Shown here one piece after another: positions 1 through 9,227 of a DNA stretch of 64,000 bases. The notes below the pieces were generated by a model. That model was not told the origin of the DNA. It ran no database searches and worked only from the letters and a program-made list of their open reading frames with translations. Position 1 is the stretch's first letter, and each line of letters opens with the position of its first letter. The position numbers and the translations under genes were made by a program. This DNA is from Mycobacterium colombiense CECT 3035 (GTDB lineage: Bacteria > Actinomycetota > Actinomycetes > Mycobacteriales > Mycobacteriaceae): positions 3,534,001 to 3,598,000 of the forward strand of contig NZ_CP020821.1 in assembly GCF_002105755.1 (NCBI RefSeq). The letters run 5' to 3'.

Positions 1-990
1 AGCAAAGGCGTGCTGTGCGCGCACCGGCAGTCGCTGTCGGCCTCGGCGGCCTGGGCGACCAACGGCAAGATCACCAGCGACGACCGCTACCTGTGCATCA
101 ACCCGTTCTTTCACAACTTCGGCTACAAGGCCGGCATCCTGGCCTGCCTGCAGACCGGCGCGACGCTGATCCCCCACCTGACCTTCGACCCGCTGCGCGC
201 GCTGCAAGCCATTGAGCGAAACCGCATCACGGTGCTGCCCGGGCCGCCCACCATCTACCAGACGCTGCTGGACCACCCGGCTCGCGGCGACTATGACCTG
301 AGCTCACTGCGGTTCGCCGTGACCGGAGCCGCGACCGTCCCGGTCGTGCTCGTCGAGCGCATGCAGTCCGAACTGGACATCGACATCGTGCTGACCGCGT
401 ACGGCCTGACCGAGGCCAACGGCATGGGAACCATGTGCCGCGCCGACGACGACGCCGTCACGGTGGCCACCACGTGTGGGCGCCCGTTCGCCGACTTCGA
501 ACTGCGCATCGACGCCGACTCACCCGGGGAATCGGGCGAGGTGCTGCTGCGCGGGCCGAACGTGATGCTGGGTTACCTCGAGGACCCGGAGGCCACCGCG
601 GCCGCCATCGACGCCGACGGGTGGCTGCACACCGGTGACATCGGCGCCGTCGACGCCGCCGGCAACCTGCGGATCACCGACCGGCTCAAAGACATGTACA
701 TCTGCGGTGGATTCAACGTCTACCCCGCCGAAGTCGAGCAGGTGCTGGCCCGCATGGACGGCGTGGCCGACGCCGCCGTGATCGGGGTTCCCGACGAGCG
801 GCTCGGCGAAGTGGGCCGCGCCTACCTGGTGACCCGGCCCGGCGCCCAACTCGACGAACAATCTGTGATCGCTTACACCCGTGAGCATCTGGCGAACTTC
901 AAGGCGCCGCGGTCGGTGCGGTTCGTCGACGCGTTGCCGCGCAATGCCGGCGGCAAGGTGGTCAAACCACAACTGCGAGAGCAGGACTGA
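1..990 (+). CDS. fadD3: FadD3, steroid C/D-ring (HIP) acyl-CoA ligase, C-terminal part
   Basis: The gene enters from the left edge already in frame (S-K-G-V at bases 1-12, the end of the AMP-binding P-loop signature), so only the last 329 residues are present. Visible ANL-superfamily motifs are YGLTEANGMGT, GWLHTGDIG, the hinge region ITDRLKDMYICGGFNVYPAEVE, and the C-terminal NAGGKVVK that carries the catalytic lysine. FadD3 is known to add CoA to the hexahydroindanedione propionate (HIP) left after steroid A/B-ring degradation. Assignment to FadD3 rather than another FadD rests mainly on the next genes, fadE31-fadE32-fadE33-aspB, which follow in the same order in M. tuberculosis. The stop codon directly abuts the fadE31 ATG. 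The promoter and any KstR2 operator lie outside the window. Confidence 0.9.
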   Translation, partial: SKGVLCAHRQSLSASAAWATNGKITSDDRYLCINPFFHNFGYKAGILACLQTGATLIPHLTFDPLRALQAIERNRITVLPGPPTIYQTLLDHPARGDYDLSSLRFAVTGAATVPVVLVERMQSELDIDIVLTAYGLTEANGMGTMCRADDDAVTVATTCGRPFADFELRIDADSPGESGEVLLRGPNVMLGYLEDPEATAAAIDADGWLHTGDIGAVDAAGNLRITDRLKDMYICGGFNVYPAEVEQVLARMDGVADAAVIGVPDERLGEVGRAYLVTRPGAQLDEQSVIAYTREHLANFKAPRSVRFVDALPRNAGGKVVKPQLREQD

Positions 991-2136
991 ATGGATCTGG
1001 AACTCGACGAAGACACCTTGGCGTTTGCCGCCGAGGTGCGGGAATTCTTGTCGGCCAACGCCGATTCGATCCCGACAAAGTCTTACGACAACGCCGAAGG
1101 CTTTGCCCAGCACCGGCATTGGGACCGTGTGCTGTTCGACGCCGGGCTCTCGGTGATCAACTGGCCGAAGAAGTACGGGGGCCGTGACGCGCCGCTGCTG
1201 CACTGGGTGGTGTTCGAGGAGGAGTACTTCCGAGCCGGCGCGCCGGGCCGGGCCAGCGCCAACGGCACCTCGATGCTGGCGCCGACGCTGTTCGCGCACG
1301 GCACCGAGGAACAGCGGATGCGCATCCTGCCGAAAATGGCCAGCGGCGAGGAGATCTGGGCGCAGGCGTGGTCGGAGCCAGAATCCGGCAGCGACCTGGC
1401 GTCGCTGCGGTCCACCGCGACCCAGACCGACGGCGGCTGGCTGCTCAACGGGCAGAAGATCTGGAGCTCGCGAGCACCGTTCGCCGAGCGCGGTTTTGGG
1501 CTGTTCCGCTCCGACCCCGGCGCCGAGCGGCACAACGGGCTGACCTACTTCATGTTCGACCTGAAGGCCCAGGGTGTCACGGTGCGGCCCATCGTCCAGC
1601 TCGGTGGCGACACGGGGTTCGGCGAGATCTTCCTCGACGACGTCTTCGTGCCCGACGAGGACGTGATCGGCACCCCGCACGAGGGCTGGCGCGCGGCCAT
1701 GAGCACGTCGAGCAACGAGCGCGGCATGTCACTGCGCAGCCCGGCCCGCTTCCTGGCCACCGCGGAGCGGCTGGTGCAGCTGTGGAAGGACAGCGGCTCG
1801 CCCGACGCGTTCGCCGACCGCGTCGCCGACGGCTGGATCAAGGCGCAGGCCTACCGGTTGCAGACGTTCGGCACGGTGACCCGGCTGGCCCTCGGCGGCG
1901 AACTGGGCGCCGAATCGTCGGTGACCAAGGTGTTCTGGTCCGACCTCGACGTCGAACTACACCAGACCGCGCTCGACCTCCTCGCCGCCGACGGCGAGCT
2001 CACCGGCCGCTGGACCGAAGGACTGCTGTTCGCCCTGGGCGGCCCTATTTACGCCGGCACCAACGAGATTCAGCGCAACATCATCTCCGAGCGGTTGCTG
2101 GGCCTGCCGCGCGAGAAGTCCGGGGGCAAGAAGTGA
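991..2136 (+). CDS. fadE31: FadE31, acyl-CoA dehydrogenase of HIP degradation
   Basis: Acyl-CoA dehydrogenase of 381 residues, of full family length. N-terminal helical, middle beta (SEPESGSDLASL near 128-139) and C-terminal helical domains are recognisable. SNERGMS places the probable catalytic glutamate at about residue 243, the position used by the FadE26/28-type enzymes. The C-terminal YAGTNEIQRN is the FAD-contacting motif. In M. tuberculosis FadE31 forms heteromeric alpha2beta2 dehydrogenases with FadE32 or FadE33 and acts on the CoA thioesters of the C/D-ring fragment. The ATG follows the fadD3 stop with no gap, and the 3' end overlaps fadE32 by four bases, so the set is translationally coupled. 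Confidence 0.92.
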   Translation: MDLELDEDTLAFAAEVREFLSANADSIPTKSYDNAEGFAQHRHWDRVLFDAGLSVINWPKKYGGRDAPLLHWVVFEEEYFRAGAPGRASANGTSMLAPTLFAHGTEEQRMRILPKMASGEEIWAQAWSEPESGSDLASLRSTATQTDGGWLLNGQKIWSSRAPFAERGFGLFRSDPGAERHNGLTYFMFDLKAQGVTVRPIVQLGGDTGFGEIFLDDVFVPDEDVIGTPHEGWRAAMSTSSNERGMSLRSPARFLATAERLVQLWKDSGSPDAFADRVADGWIKAQAYRLQTFGTVTRLALGGELGAESSVTKVFWSDLDVELHQTALDLLAADGELTGRWTEGLLFALGGPIYAGTNEIQRNIISERLLGLPREKSGGKK

Positions 2137-3077
2137 AATTTGCGCTAGACGAGCAGCAGCGCGACTTCGCGGCCAGCATCGACGCCGCGCTCGGCGCCGC
2201 GGATCTGCCCGGCGCGGTGCGCGCGTGGTCCGCGGGCGATACCGCGCCGGGCCGCAAGGTGTGGGAACAGCTGGCCAACCTCGGCGTCACCGCCCTGGCC
2301 GTGCCGGAGAAATTCGACGGTATCGAGGCCCATCCGGTCGACCTCGTCGTCGCGATCGAACGCCTCGGGCGTTGGTGCGTGCCGGGTCCGGTTGCCGAAT
2401 CCATCGCCGTGGCACCGGTTTTGCTCGCCTCCGGCGATCACGCCGAGCGCTGCGCCGGATTGGCGTCCGGCGAGCTGATCGCCACCGTCGCGCTGCCGCC
2501 GCAGGCGCCGCGTGCCGTCGGCGCCGACGTGGCCGGCCTGGTGCTGCTGGCCGGCGAGGACGGCGTCACCGAGGCGACGCCGGGTGAGGTCCACGAGTCC
2601 GTCGACCCCAGCCGGAAGCTCTTTGACGTGACCGCGACCGGTGCGGCCTGGCAGGCGGACGTCAAGCGCGCCTACGAATTCGGCGCACTGGCCACCGCGG
2701 CCCAGCTGATCGGTGCGGCCGAGGCGCTGCGCGACGGCGCGGTCGACTACGCCAAGCAGCGCACCCAGTTCGGCCGGGTGATCGGCTCGTATCAGGCGAT
2801 CAAGCACAAGCTCGCCGACGTGCACATCGCCATCGAGCTGGCCCGGCCGCTGGTCTACGGGGCGGCGCTGACCATGGACCCGCGTGATGTCAGCGCGGCC
2901 AAGGCGGCCGCGTCCGAGGCGGCCCTGCTGGCGGCGCGGTCGGCGTTGCAGACCCACGGCGCAATCGGTTTCACCCAGGAACACGACCTGTCGCTGTTGC
3001 TGCTGCGCGTGCAGGCGCTGCGGACGGCCTGGGGGACGCCCGAGGAACATCGGCGACGAGTGCTGGAGGCGCTGTGA
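2133..3077 (+). CDS. fadE32: FadE32, acyl-CoA dehydrogenase partner subunit
   Basis: I place the start at GTG 2133, which overlaps the fadE31 stop as GTGA and gives 314 residues (MKFALDEQQRDFAAS...), the length I recall for M. tuberculosis FadE32. The open frame runs further upstream, but that part is out-of-frame fadE31. The protein is an acyl-CoA dehydrogenase with the YAKQRTQFGRVIGSYQAIKHKLADVHI segment that contacts FAD. It lacks the long middle region of typical enzymes, as expected for the non-catalytic partner subunit of a heterotetramer. Its likely role is dehydrogenation of HIP-derived CoA esters together with FadE31. The 3' end overlaps fadE33 by four bases. Confidence 0.9.
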   Translation: MKFALDEQQRDFAASIDAALGAADLPGAVRAWSAGDTAPGRKVWEQLANLGVTALAVPEKFDGIEAHPVDLVVAIERLGRWCVPGPVAESIAVAPVLLASGDHAERCAGLASGELIATVALPPQAPRAVGADVAGLVLLAGEDGVTEATPGEVHESVDPSRKLFDVTATGAAWQADVKRAYEFGALATAAQLIGAAEALRDGAVDYAKQRTQFGRVIGSYQAIKHKLADVHIAIELARPLVYGAALTMDPRDVSAAKAAASEAALLAARSALQTHGAIGFTQEHDLSLLLLRVQALRTAWGTPEEHRRRVLEAL

Positions 3078-4024
3078 GTGAAGAACGCGAGCTACTCCGC
3101 GAGACCGTCGCCGCCCTGGTGACCAAGCACGCCGGCCCGGCGGCCGTGCGGGCGGCCATGGAGTCCGACCGCGGCTACGATGAATCGCTGTGGCGGCTGC
3201 TGTGCGAGCAGGTCGGCGCCGCGGCCCTGGTGATACCCGAGGAGCTGGGTGGCGCGGGCGGCGAATTGGCCGACGCCGCAGCCGTTCTGCAGGAGCTCGG
3301 CCGCGCCCTGGTGCCCTCCCCGCTGCTGGGCACCACGCTGGCCGAACTGGCGTTGTTGAGCGCGGCCGAGCCGGACGCCGCGACGCTGGAAACCCTCGCC
3401 GAGGGCGTCTCGATCGGCGCGCTGGTGCTCGATGCCGACTACGTGGTGAACGGCGACATCGCCGATGTGGTGGTCGCCGCCGGGGACGGCACGGTGAGCA
3501 GGTGGACGCGATTCCGCGCGGAGCCCGTCACCACCATGGACCCGACCCGGCGCCTGGCGCGACTGACAGCCGAGGAGACCGAGTCGATCGGCACCGACCC
3601 GGGTCTGGCGGGCACGGCTGCCGTCCTGCTGGCCGCCGAACAGATCGGCGCCGCCGAGCGCTGTTTGGAACTGACCGTCGAATACGCCAAGGACCGAGTG
3701 CAATTCGGCCGGCCGATCGGCAGCTTCCAGGCAGTCAAGCATCGGATGGCCGACCTGTACGTCACCGTCGCCGCCGCGAAGACCGTCGTCGCCGACGCGT
3801 GCGATGACCCCACCCCCACCAACGCCGCCGCCGCCCGCCTGGCCGCCACCGAGGCGCTGAACGCGGTGGCCGCCGAGGGCATCCAGCTGCACGGCGGCAT
3901 CGCGATCACCTGGGAACACGACATGCACCTGTACTTCAAGCGTGCCCACGGCAGCGCGCACCTGCTGGATACGCCGCAGGAACTGCTTAAGCGACTGGAA
4001 TCCGAGGTACTCCAGACGCCGTGA
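3074..4024 (+). CDS. fadE33: FadE33, acyl-CoA dehydrogenase partner subunit
   Basis: Protein of 316 residues starting at GTG 3074, inside the overlap with the fadE32 stop. It has the same architecture as FadE32: a helical N-terminus (IPEELGGAGGELADAA), a reduced middle part, and a C-terminal helical domain with YAKDRVQFGRPIGSFQAVKHRMAD and LHGGIAITWEHDMHLYFKRAH. It is known in M. tuberculosis as an alternative partner for FadE31 in C/D-ring catabolism. The stop overlaps the aspB GTG by four bases, so fadD3 through aspB read as one operon. The family is certain; the exact substrate is inferred from position. Confidence 0.9.
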   Translation: MSEERELLRETVAALVTKHAGPAAVRAAMESDRGYDESLWRLLCEQVGAAALVIPEELGGAGGELADAAAVLQELGRALVPSPLLGTTLAELALLSAAEPDAATLETLAEGVSIGALVLDADYVVNGDIADVVVAAGDGTVSRWTRFRAEPVTTMDPTRRLARLTAEETESIGTDPGLAGTAAVLLAAEQIGAAERCLELTVEYAKDRVQFGRPIGSFQAVKHRMADLYVTVAAAKTVVADACDDPTPTNAAAARLAATEALNAVAAEGIQLHGGIAITWEHDMHLYFKRAHGSAHLLDTPQELLKRLESEVLQTP

Positions 4025-5187
4025 CCGACCGTGTCTCGCTGCGCGCCGGCATCCCACCGTTTTATGTGATGGATGTCTGGCTGGCGGCCGCGGAGCGCCA
4101 GCGCAGCCACGGCGACCTGGTCAACATGTCGGCGGGCCAGCCCAGCGTGGGGGCGCCCGAGCCGGTGCGCGCGGCGGCGGCCGCCGCAGTCCATTCCAAC
4201 GAGCTCGGTTACTCGGTGTCGTTGGGCACCCCCGAGCTGCGCGCCGCGATCGCCGCGGACTACCAGCGCCAGCACGGGCTCGACGTCGAACCGGACGCGG
4301 TGGTGATCACCACCGGCTCCTCGGGCGGCTTCCTGCTCACCTTCCTGGCCTGCTTCGACGTGGGTGACCGGGTGGCTCTGGCCAGCCCCGGCTACCCGTG
4401 CTACCGAAACATCTTGTCGGCGTTGGGGTGTGAGGTGGTGGAGATCCCGTGCGGCCCGGACACGCGTTTCCAGCCGACCGCGCAGATGCTCGCCGAACTC
4501 GACCCGCCGGTGCAGGGGGTCATCGTGGCGAGCCCGGCCAATCCGACGGGCACCGTCATCGAGCCGGCGGAGCTGGCCGCCATCGCGTCGTGGTGCGACG
4601 CGTCCGGAGCGCGGCTGATCAGCGACGAGGTCTACCACGGCTTGGTCTACGAGGGGGCACCGCAGACCAGCTGCGCGTGGCAGACCTCACGAAACTCCGT
4701 GGTGGTCAACAGCTTTTCCAAGTATTACGCGATGACGGGCTGGCGGCTGGGCTGGCTGCTGGTGCCGCCCGAGCTGCGCCGCGTGGTGGATTGCCTCACC
4801 GGAAACTTCACCATCTGCCCGCCGGTGCTGTCCCAACTCGCGGCGGTGGCGGCCTTCACCCCGGAGGCGACCGCCGAAGCCGAGGGCCACCTGCAGCACT
4901 ACGCGACCAATCGATCGCTGGTGCTCGATGGGCTGCGCGGCATCGGCATCCAACGTCTGGCCCCGACCGACGGCGCCTTCTACGTGTATGCCGACGTCTC
5001 GGAATTCACCGACAATTCGATGGATTTCTGTTCAAAGTTGTTGGCGGAGACCGGTGTTGCGATCGCACCGGGGATCGACTTCGACACCGTGCGCGGGAAT
5101 TCGTACGTGCGGCTGTCCTTCGCGGGCCCGACGAACGACGTCGAGGAAGCGGTGCGGCGCCTCGGTCCCTGGCTCTCGGCCCGCTAG
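4021..5187 (+). CDS. aspB: AspB, PLP-dependent class I/II aminotransferase
   Basis: Fold-type I aminotransferase of 388 residues. Visible motifs are the ASPANPTGT substrate/cofactor loop, SDEVYHGLVY with the PLP-contacting Asp and Tyr, and NSFSKYYAMTGWRLGW containing the Schiff-base lysine. The gene starts at GTG 4021 overlapping fadE33 and closes the fadD3-fadE31-33 operon, as its counterpart Rv3565 does. The annotated name implies aspartate aminotransferase, but the true amino donor and acceptor are not clear from sequence, and co-transcription with steroid genes does not settle it. The 3' end converges on nat with only 19 bases between stops. Confidence 0.88.
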   Translation: MTDRVSLRAGIPPFYVMDVWLAAAERQRSHGDLVNMSAGQPSVGAPEPVRAAAAAAVHSNELGYSVSLGTPELRAAIAADYQRQHGLDVEPDAVVITTGSSGGFLLTFLACFDVGDRVALASPGYPCYRNILSALGCEVVEIPCGPDTRFQPTAQMLAELDPPVQGVIVASPANPTGTVIEPAELAAIASWCDASGARLISDEVYHGLVYEGAPQTSCAWQTSRNSVVVNSFSKYYAMTGWRLGWLLVPPELRRVVDCLTGNFTICPPVLSQLAAVAAFTPEATAEAEGHLQHYATNRSLVLDGLRGIGIQRLAPTDGAFYVYADVSEFTDNSMDFCSKLLAETGVAIAPGIDFDTVRGNSYVRLSFAGPTNDVEEAVRRLGPWLSAR

Positions 5188-5206
5188 CGCAAATCCGCCC
5201 GGCCGC

Positions 5207-6039
5207 CTAGGCGTCGAGCACCTGCGCGATGCGGGCTTCGAGCGCACCGCGGTCGCCGATAGCCGCCACGTCGATGCCGAACCGCTCGATGAGCACGTCG
5301 ACGACCGCCGCCGCGTCGTCCAGGCGGATCTTCTCGCTGCCGTCGGCGCGGTGGATGGTCAGGTTGCGCCCGGCCAGGTTGTAGCGGGCGTCGTCGGTGG
5401 TCAGCGCGACCATCAGGCCGGTGACGAACATCGACGACGGGTGCGTGGACACGTACCAGCTGCCCACCCGGAGGTCGATCTGCGGCACGGTTTTGGTGCC
5501 GAAGACATACAGCGGTTGCCACTCCTCGCGCACCAGGGCCTGCAGGACCAGGCCGTCGTCGCCGCGGTCGTTGAGCCGGTACGGCTCATGCGTGGTCTGC
5601 TGGGCGTTGCCGGTCTGCAAGCGAATGGGTGAGGTCAGGGTCTGGCCGCCGAACCCGACGTCGACCAGAAACGAACCCTGCGAGCCCGGGAACGTCACCG
5701 CGAGCACCGTGTGCGTCTGGGCGCCCGGGGGGCGGTCGGGCGGCAGCATCCACACCACCCGGCCGGCCAACCGCCGCACCCGGAACCCGATCTCGGTCAG
5801 CACGTAGCCCATCAGGCCGTTCTGCTCGTAGCAGTAGCCGCCGCGCCGACGGCGGACCAGCTTGTCGGTCAGGGCTTCCGGGCTCAGGTCGTCGACCGGT
5901 ACGCCCATCAGCGGATCGAGGTTCTCGAACGGGATCGACCCCGTGTGCGCGGTCATCAGATCCTGCAGCACCGCGAGGGTCGGCTCGGCGGGCCGCGGTA
6001 GTCGATGCGGTCGAAGTACCCGTCCAGGTCCAGCGTCAT
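5207..6039 (-). pseudogene. nat: Arylamine N-acetyltransferase gene with an apparent frameshift
   Basis: NAT transfers acetyl or propionyl groups from CoA to arylamines, and mycobacterial nat normally ends the hsa steroid operon. Reading leftwards, ATG at 6039 opens MTLDLDGYFDRIDYRG, the expected N-terminus. The remainder (PAEPTLAVLQDL onwards to the stop at 5207) is in a different frame. Restoring one base in the GGG run at 5990-5992 joins the two into 277 residues, close to family length. The catalytic triad is intact downstream: Cys in RRGGYCYEQNG, His in QTHTVLAV, Asp in LVDVGFGGQ. The break is therefore either a recent mutation or a sequencing indel. A downstream restart would delete the N-terminal helices. 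Here nat is separated from hsaB by three other genes. Confidence 0.85.
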
Positions 6040-6208
6040 GACACCATTCTGGCCGAGCGGGCGAGCCTCGACCTCGCGGCGCGGTGTACAGACGTGGCTG
6101 AGCTGCGGGTAACCGGTCGTCTTGTTTGATTCGTGCCGAAGAGGGCAATCGGCTAGGACGGGCCAGCCCGGGAAATAGCAAAGATCGATTCGTCAAACGG
6201 AGCTCGCC

Positions 6209-6676
6209 ATGAGTACCAACCAGATCGCCTGGATTGTGATCGCCGCGGTAGCGGTCGTCCTGATCGTCGTGCTGATCATCGTGGCCAGGAGGGCCGCGAT
6301 GCGCCGCCGACAGCGCCAGGCCGCCCAGATCCGTCAAGAGGCCAGTGCGCAGACGGAGCAGGTGGAGCGCCGTGAAGCGCTTGCCGCGGAGACGGCAGCA
6401 AAGGCGCGTGCCGCGCAGGCCGAGGCCGAGGCAAAGGCCGCGGAGGCGGCGCGGCTGCAGAGCCGGGCGGGGGCGCACCAAAGCGAGGCCGCGACATCAC
6501 GCGAAGAAGTCCAAGAGCAATGGGACCGCGCCGACCACATCGACCCGAGGGTTGACACCGACCGCGATGCGGCCGCGGATCAATCCGGCTCCGAGCACGC
6601 CCGCAGGGAGGAGCAGCCGACCGGCCCCGACCTGCCCCGGCACGGCAAATCCTCCGACGAGCGCGACACGCGCTGA
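6209..6676 (+). CDS. Small membrane-anchored, Ala/Glu-rich coiled-coil protein
   Basis: Protein of 155 residues with a ribosome-binding-like GGAGCTCG just before the ATG. Residues about 6-26 (AWIVIAAVAVVLIVVLIIV) form one strong transmembrane segment. Arg-rich residues follow, then roughly 70 residues of Ala/Glu/Gln/Arg heptad-like sequence predicting a coiled coil, and a charged, disordered tail rich in Asp, Arg and Ser. The topology suggests a bitopic inner-membrane protein with a cytoplasmic coiled-coil domain. I do not recognise a named family. It lies divergent from nat and convergent with the CHAD gene, in the block that interrupts the hsa-nat arrangement. Confidence 0.7.
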   Translation: MSTNQIAWIVIAAVAVVLIVVLIIVARRAAMRRRQRQAAQIRQEASAQTEQVERREALAAETAAKARAAQAEAEAKAAEAARLQSRAGAHQSEAATSREEVQEQWDRADHIDPRVDTDRDAAADQSGSEHARREEQPTGPDLPRHGKSSDERDTR

Positions 6677-6701
6677 TTCCCGCGTCCGGCCCTGTCGCCC
6701 G

Positions 6702-7562
6702 TCAGAGCCGGCGCGCATCGCGACGGCATTGGCGAGCGATGTGCTGTTCGCGCGCATACATCATGCCAAAGGTAAAGCCGTTCTCTCCCACCGTGGTTCC
6801 CGCCGCCAGCCCCATTGCGCGGAGCGCTGCCGCGGCGACGACGGAGTCCTGATGATCACCCAGCGTGCTTTGTATCCGCTTGTAACGCTTGATGGTTCGC
6901 TTGGCGCGCTTTCGATTGCCCAAAGAATCGCACAGTTCGGCGGCGTACCGGGCACGCTTGGCCGCTTTGCGCGCGCGGTGCAGCATTGCGGCGTCTTCCG
7001 ATCCGAGCGCCGCCGCCAACCGCCGGTCCGCCTTGCGCTGTGCGCGGCGCGCCCGCTGTCGCAGCGTTCCGGTCGCCACGGCCCCGGCGACGGGAGGTTC
7101 GGCACGCCAGCGGCGTAGCCCGGTCATCATGCTCTGATAGCGCTCCGATTCCATTGTCTCACTTACGTCTTCACGCGCCGGCAGCTCGATGGCCGAAAAA
7201 TGACTGCCGATCCGTGATCTGACCGGACCCAGGATCAGTTCGTCGGGCATGCCGTCGAGCACCCGGTCGAAGCGGGCGCGCTGGACTTGGCAATCGCGAA
7301 CATCGCCGAGCAATCCGGCAAACAACTTGAGTTCGGATTCCATACCCTCGATTTCCGATGTGTCCAGCGCTTTGGCGAATACTCGCAGGGTGCTGCGCAG
7401 CCGCCGGATGGCCACCCGGGTGTCGTGGATGGTGTCGTCGCCCTCGCCATGGCGCAGTGCGATGTCGCCCGCCGCTGTCCGATCGATTTGCGTATTGAGA
7501 TAGTCGACCAGCGTCCGGGTGCCCCGGGCCATCCGGACCTGTGACGGCGCCGTCGCGTGCAT
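6702..7562 (-). CDS. CHAD domain protein (polyphosphate-binding type)
   Basis: Protein of 286 residues with repeated alpha-helical CHAD signatures: IHDTRVAIRRLRSTLRVF near residues 45-63, LLGDVRDCQVQ near 88-98, LHRARKAAKRARYAAEL near 194-210, and LGDHQDSVV in the second half. Conserved His, Arg and Lys residues line a basic channel, and CHAD proteins are known to bind polyphosphate. No CYTH triphosphatase domain is fused. The start at 7562 is ATG; a second ATG ten codons in (MARGTRTLVDYL) is also possible. Local GC is lower than in flanking genes. The gene follows the glutamate-synthase-like gene on the same strand after 57 bases; its function there is unknown. Confidence 0.85.
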   Translation of the reverse strand: MHATAPSQVRMARGTRTLVDYLNTQIDRTAAGDIALRHGEGDDTIHDTRVAIRRLRSTLRVFAKALDTSEIEGMESELKLFAGLLGDVRDCQVQRARFDRVLDGMPDELILGPVRSRIGSHFSAIELPAREDVSETMESERYQSMMTGLRRWRAEPPVAGAVATGTLRQRARRAQRKADRRLAAALGSEDAAMLHRARKAAKRARYAAELCDSLGNRKRAKRTIKRYKRIQSTLGDHQDSVVAAAALRAMGLAAGTTVGENGFTFGMMYAREQHIARQCRRDARRL

Positions 7563-7619
7563 GCGTCACGCATTCCCGCCCGAGGGCACGCGAAACATCG
7601 GGGTCAGCGCCAGATACCT

Positions 7620-9227
7620 CTAGAACAAGGTGGGACGCCTGGTGCCGGCCGGTGCGAACGAGTCGGGATCGGCTGCGTCCCAATCCGACCGCCAGCTGGC
7701 GGGGGCGTGTTCGAGCAGCACGCCGGTCGCCAGCCATTCGTACAGCTCGGCGTACGAGCGTTGCTCGACGGCCGAGACGCGCTTGCGCAGCATGTGGGGG
7801 TTCAGCATGGACGGGTCGGAGACACCCATCGACCCCATGATCAGCATGGCCTGGCGGACGGTCGCGCGCTGGTAGCGGTACACCCGTTCGCTTTTGTCCT
7901 CGACGTCCAGGGCACGCGCCCGGGCCGGGTCCTGGGTCGCCACCCCGACCGGGCAACGGTTGGTATGGCATCGCTGAGACTGGATGCAGCCTGCCGCCAT
8001 CATCATCGACCGGGCCGAGTTGGTGTAATCCGCCCCCTGGATGAGGCGTTTGACGATGTCGTTTCCGGTTGCGACCTTGCCGCTCGCGCCGATCCGGATG
8101 CGATCGCGCAGGCCCGTCCCCACCAGAGCGTTGTGCACGATCATCAGCCCGTCGGTGAGGGGAAGGCCAACGTGGTCTTCGTATTCCAGCGGCGCGGCGG
8201 CGGTACCCCCTTCGGCGCCGTCGACGATGATGAAATCGGGCGTCACCCCCTCCGCGAGCATCGCCTTGCACATGCCCAGCACGTCGGTCCTCGAACCGAC
8301 GCACAGCTTGAAGCCCACCGGCTTGCCCTCGGCCAACTCGCGCAGCCGCGCCACGAAGCCGATCAGTTCGCGCGGAGTGGCGAACTCCGAATGCGCCGCC
8401 GGGCTGACACACTTCTCGCCCATCGGCACGCCGCGGTAGGCGGCGATCTCCCTGCTGACCTTCGCGGCCGGCAGGACGCCTCCGATGCCGGGCTTGGCGC
8501 CCTGGCTCAGCTTGATCGAGATGCACTTGACCAGCTCGTGAGCGGCCTTGTCCGCGAACTGAACTGGATCGAACGCGCCGTCCTTGGTCCGGGTCCCGAA
8601 GTACCCGGATCCGATCTCCCAGACCACGTCCGCACCGCCGAGGTGGTAGGGCGTCAGCCCACCTTCGCCCGTGTCGTGCGCGAAGCGACCCTTGCGGGCG
8701 CCGTTGTTCAGCGCCCGCAGCGCATTACCGGAGAGCGAACCGAAACTCATCGCGGAGACGTTCATCAGCGCGATGTCGTAGGGCTGCTTGCAATCGGGGC
8801 CACCGATACGGACCCGATAAGGTTCCGGCGGGGGTTCGACCGGGGCCGTCGAATGGACCAGGTATTCGTAGCCGTCCCAATCGATGTCGCGTTCGGTGCC
8901 GTATGACTGCTCGGCCGCCGTCCCCTTGGCGCGCTGGTAGATCAACGAGCGCACGTCGCGGTCGAAGGGCCGGCCGTCAAAGTTGCGCTCGATGAAATAC
9001 TGCTGGATTTCCGGACGAAGGGCTTCCAGCAGGAACCGCAGATGCCCCAACACCGGGTAGTTGCGCAGGACGGAGTGCCGGCGCTGGATGAGATCGTAAA
9101 GGCCTACGGCGGCTGCCGCCGCAACCACCGCCGCGACGATCCACCAACCCCACGATCCCGTGATCGCCAGGAACGCCGATGCCGCCGAAACGGCGACGAG
9201 CAACGCCACGCATCCGAATCGAATCAA
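7620..9227 (-). CDS. Membrane-anchored FMN-binding glutamate synthase-like protein
   Basis: Protein of 535 residues. Two hydrophobic segments at the N-terminus (about residues 4-24 and 29-44) are followed by a domain matching the FMN-binding, ammonia-using half of glutamate synthase. Visible are SAMSFGSLSG, GEGGLTPYH, KLSQGAKPGIGG, DGAEGGTAAAP, the glycine-rich FMN phosphate site, and AAGCIQSQRCHTNRCPVGVA, whose three cysteines fit a [3Fe-4S] cluster. There is no N-terminal glutaminase domain, no C-terminal beta-helix domain and no GltD partner nearby, so it is not a complete GOGAT. The physiological reaction is unknown. The stop codon lies 57 bases from the CHAD gene and the start 98 bases from hsaB. 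Confidence 0.85.
   Translation of the reverse strand: MIRFGCVALLVAVSAASAFLAITGSWGWWIVAAVVAAAAAVGLYDLIQRRHSVLRNYPVLGHLRFLLEALRPEIQQYFIERNFDGRPFDRDVRSLIYQRAKGTAAEQSYGTERDIDWDGYEYLVHSTAPVEPPPEPYRVRIGGPDCKQPYDIALMNVSAMSFGSLSGNALRALNNGARKGRFAHDTGEGGLTPYHLGGADVVWEIGSGYFGTRTKDGAFDPVQFADKAAHELVKCISIKLSQGAKPGIGGVLPAAKVSREIAAYRGVPMGEKCVSPAAHSEFATPRELIGFVARLRELAEGKPVGFKLCVGSRTDVLGMCKAMLAEGVTPDFIIVDGAEGGTAAAPLEYEDHVGLPLTDGLMIVHNALVGTGLRDRIRIGASGKVATGNDIVKRLIQGADYTNSARSMMMAAGCIQSQRCHTNRCPVGVATQDPARARALDVEDKSERVYRYQRATVRQAMLIMGSMGVSDPSMLNPHMLRKRVSAVEQRSYAELYEWLATGVLLEHAPASWRSDWDAADPDSFAPAGTRRPTLF

Noticed and set aside
520..1680. 386-codon minus-strand frame opposite fadD3/fadE31
   Set aside because: Antisense to recognised enzymes with clear motifs; composition typical of shadow frames.
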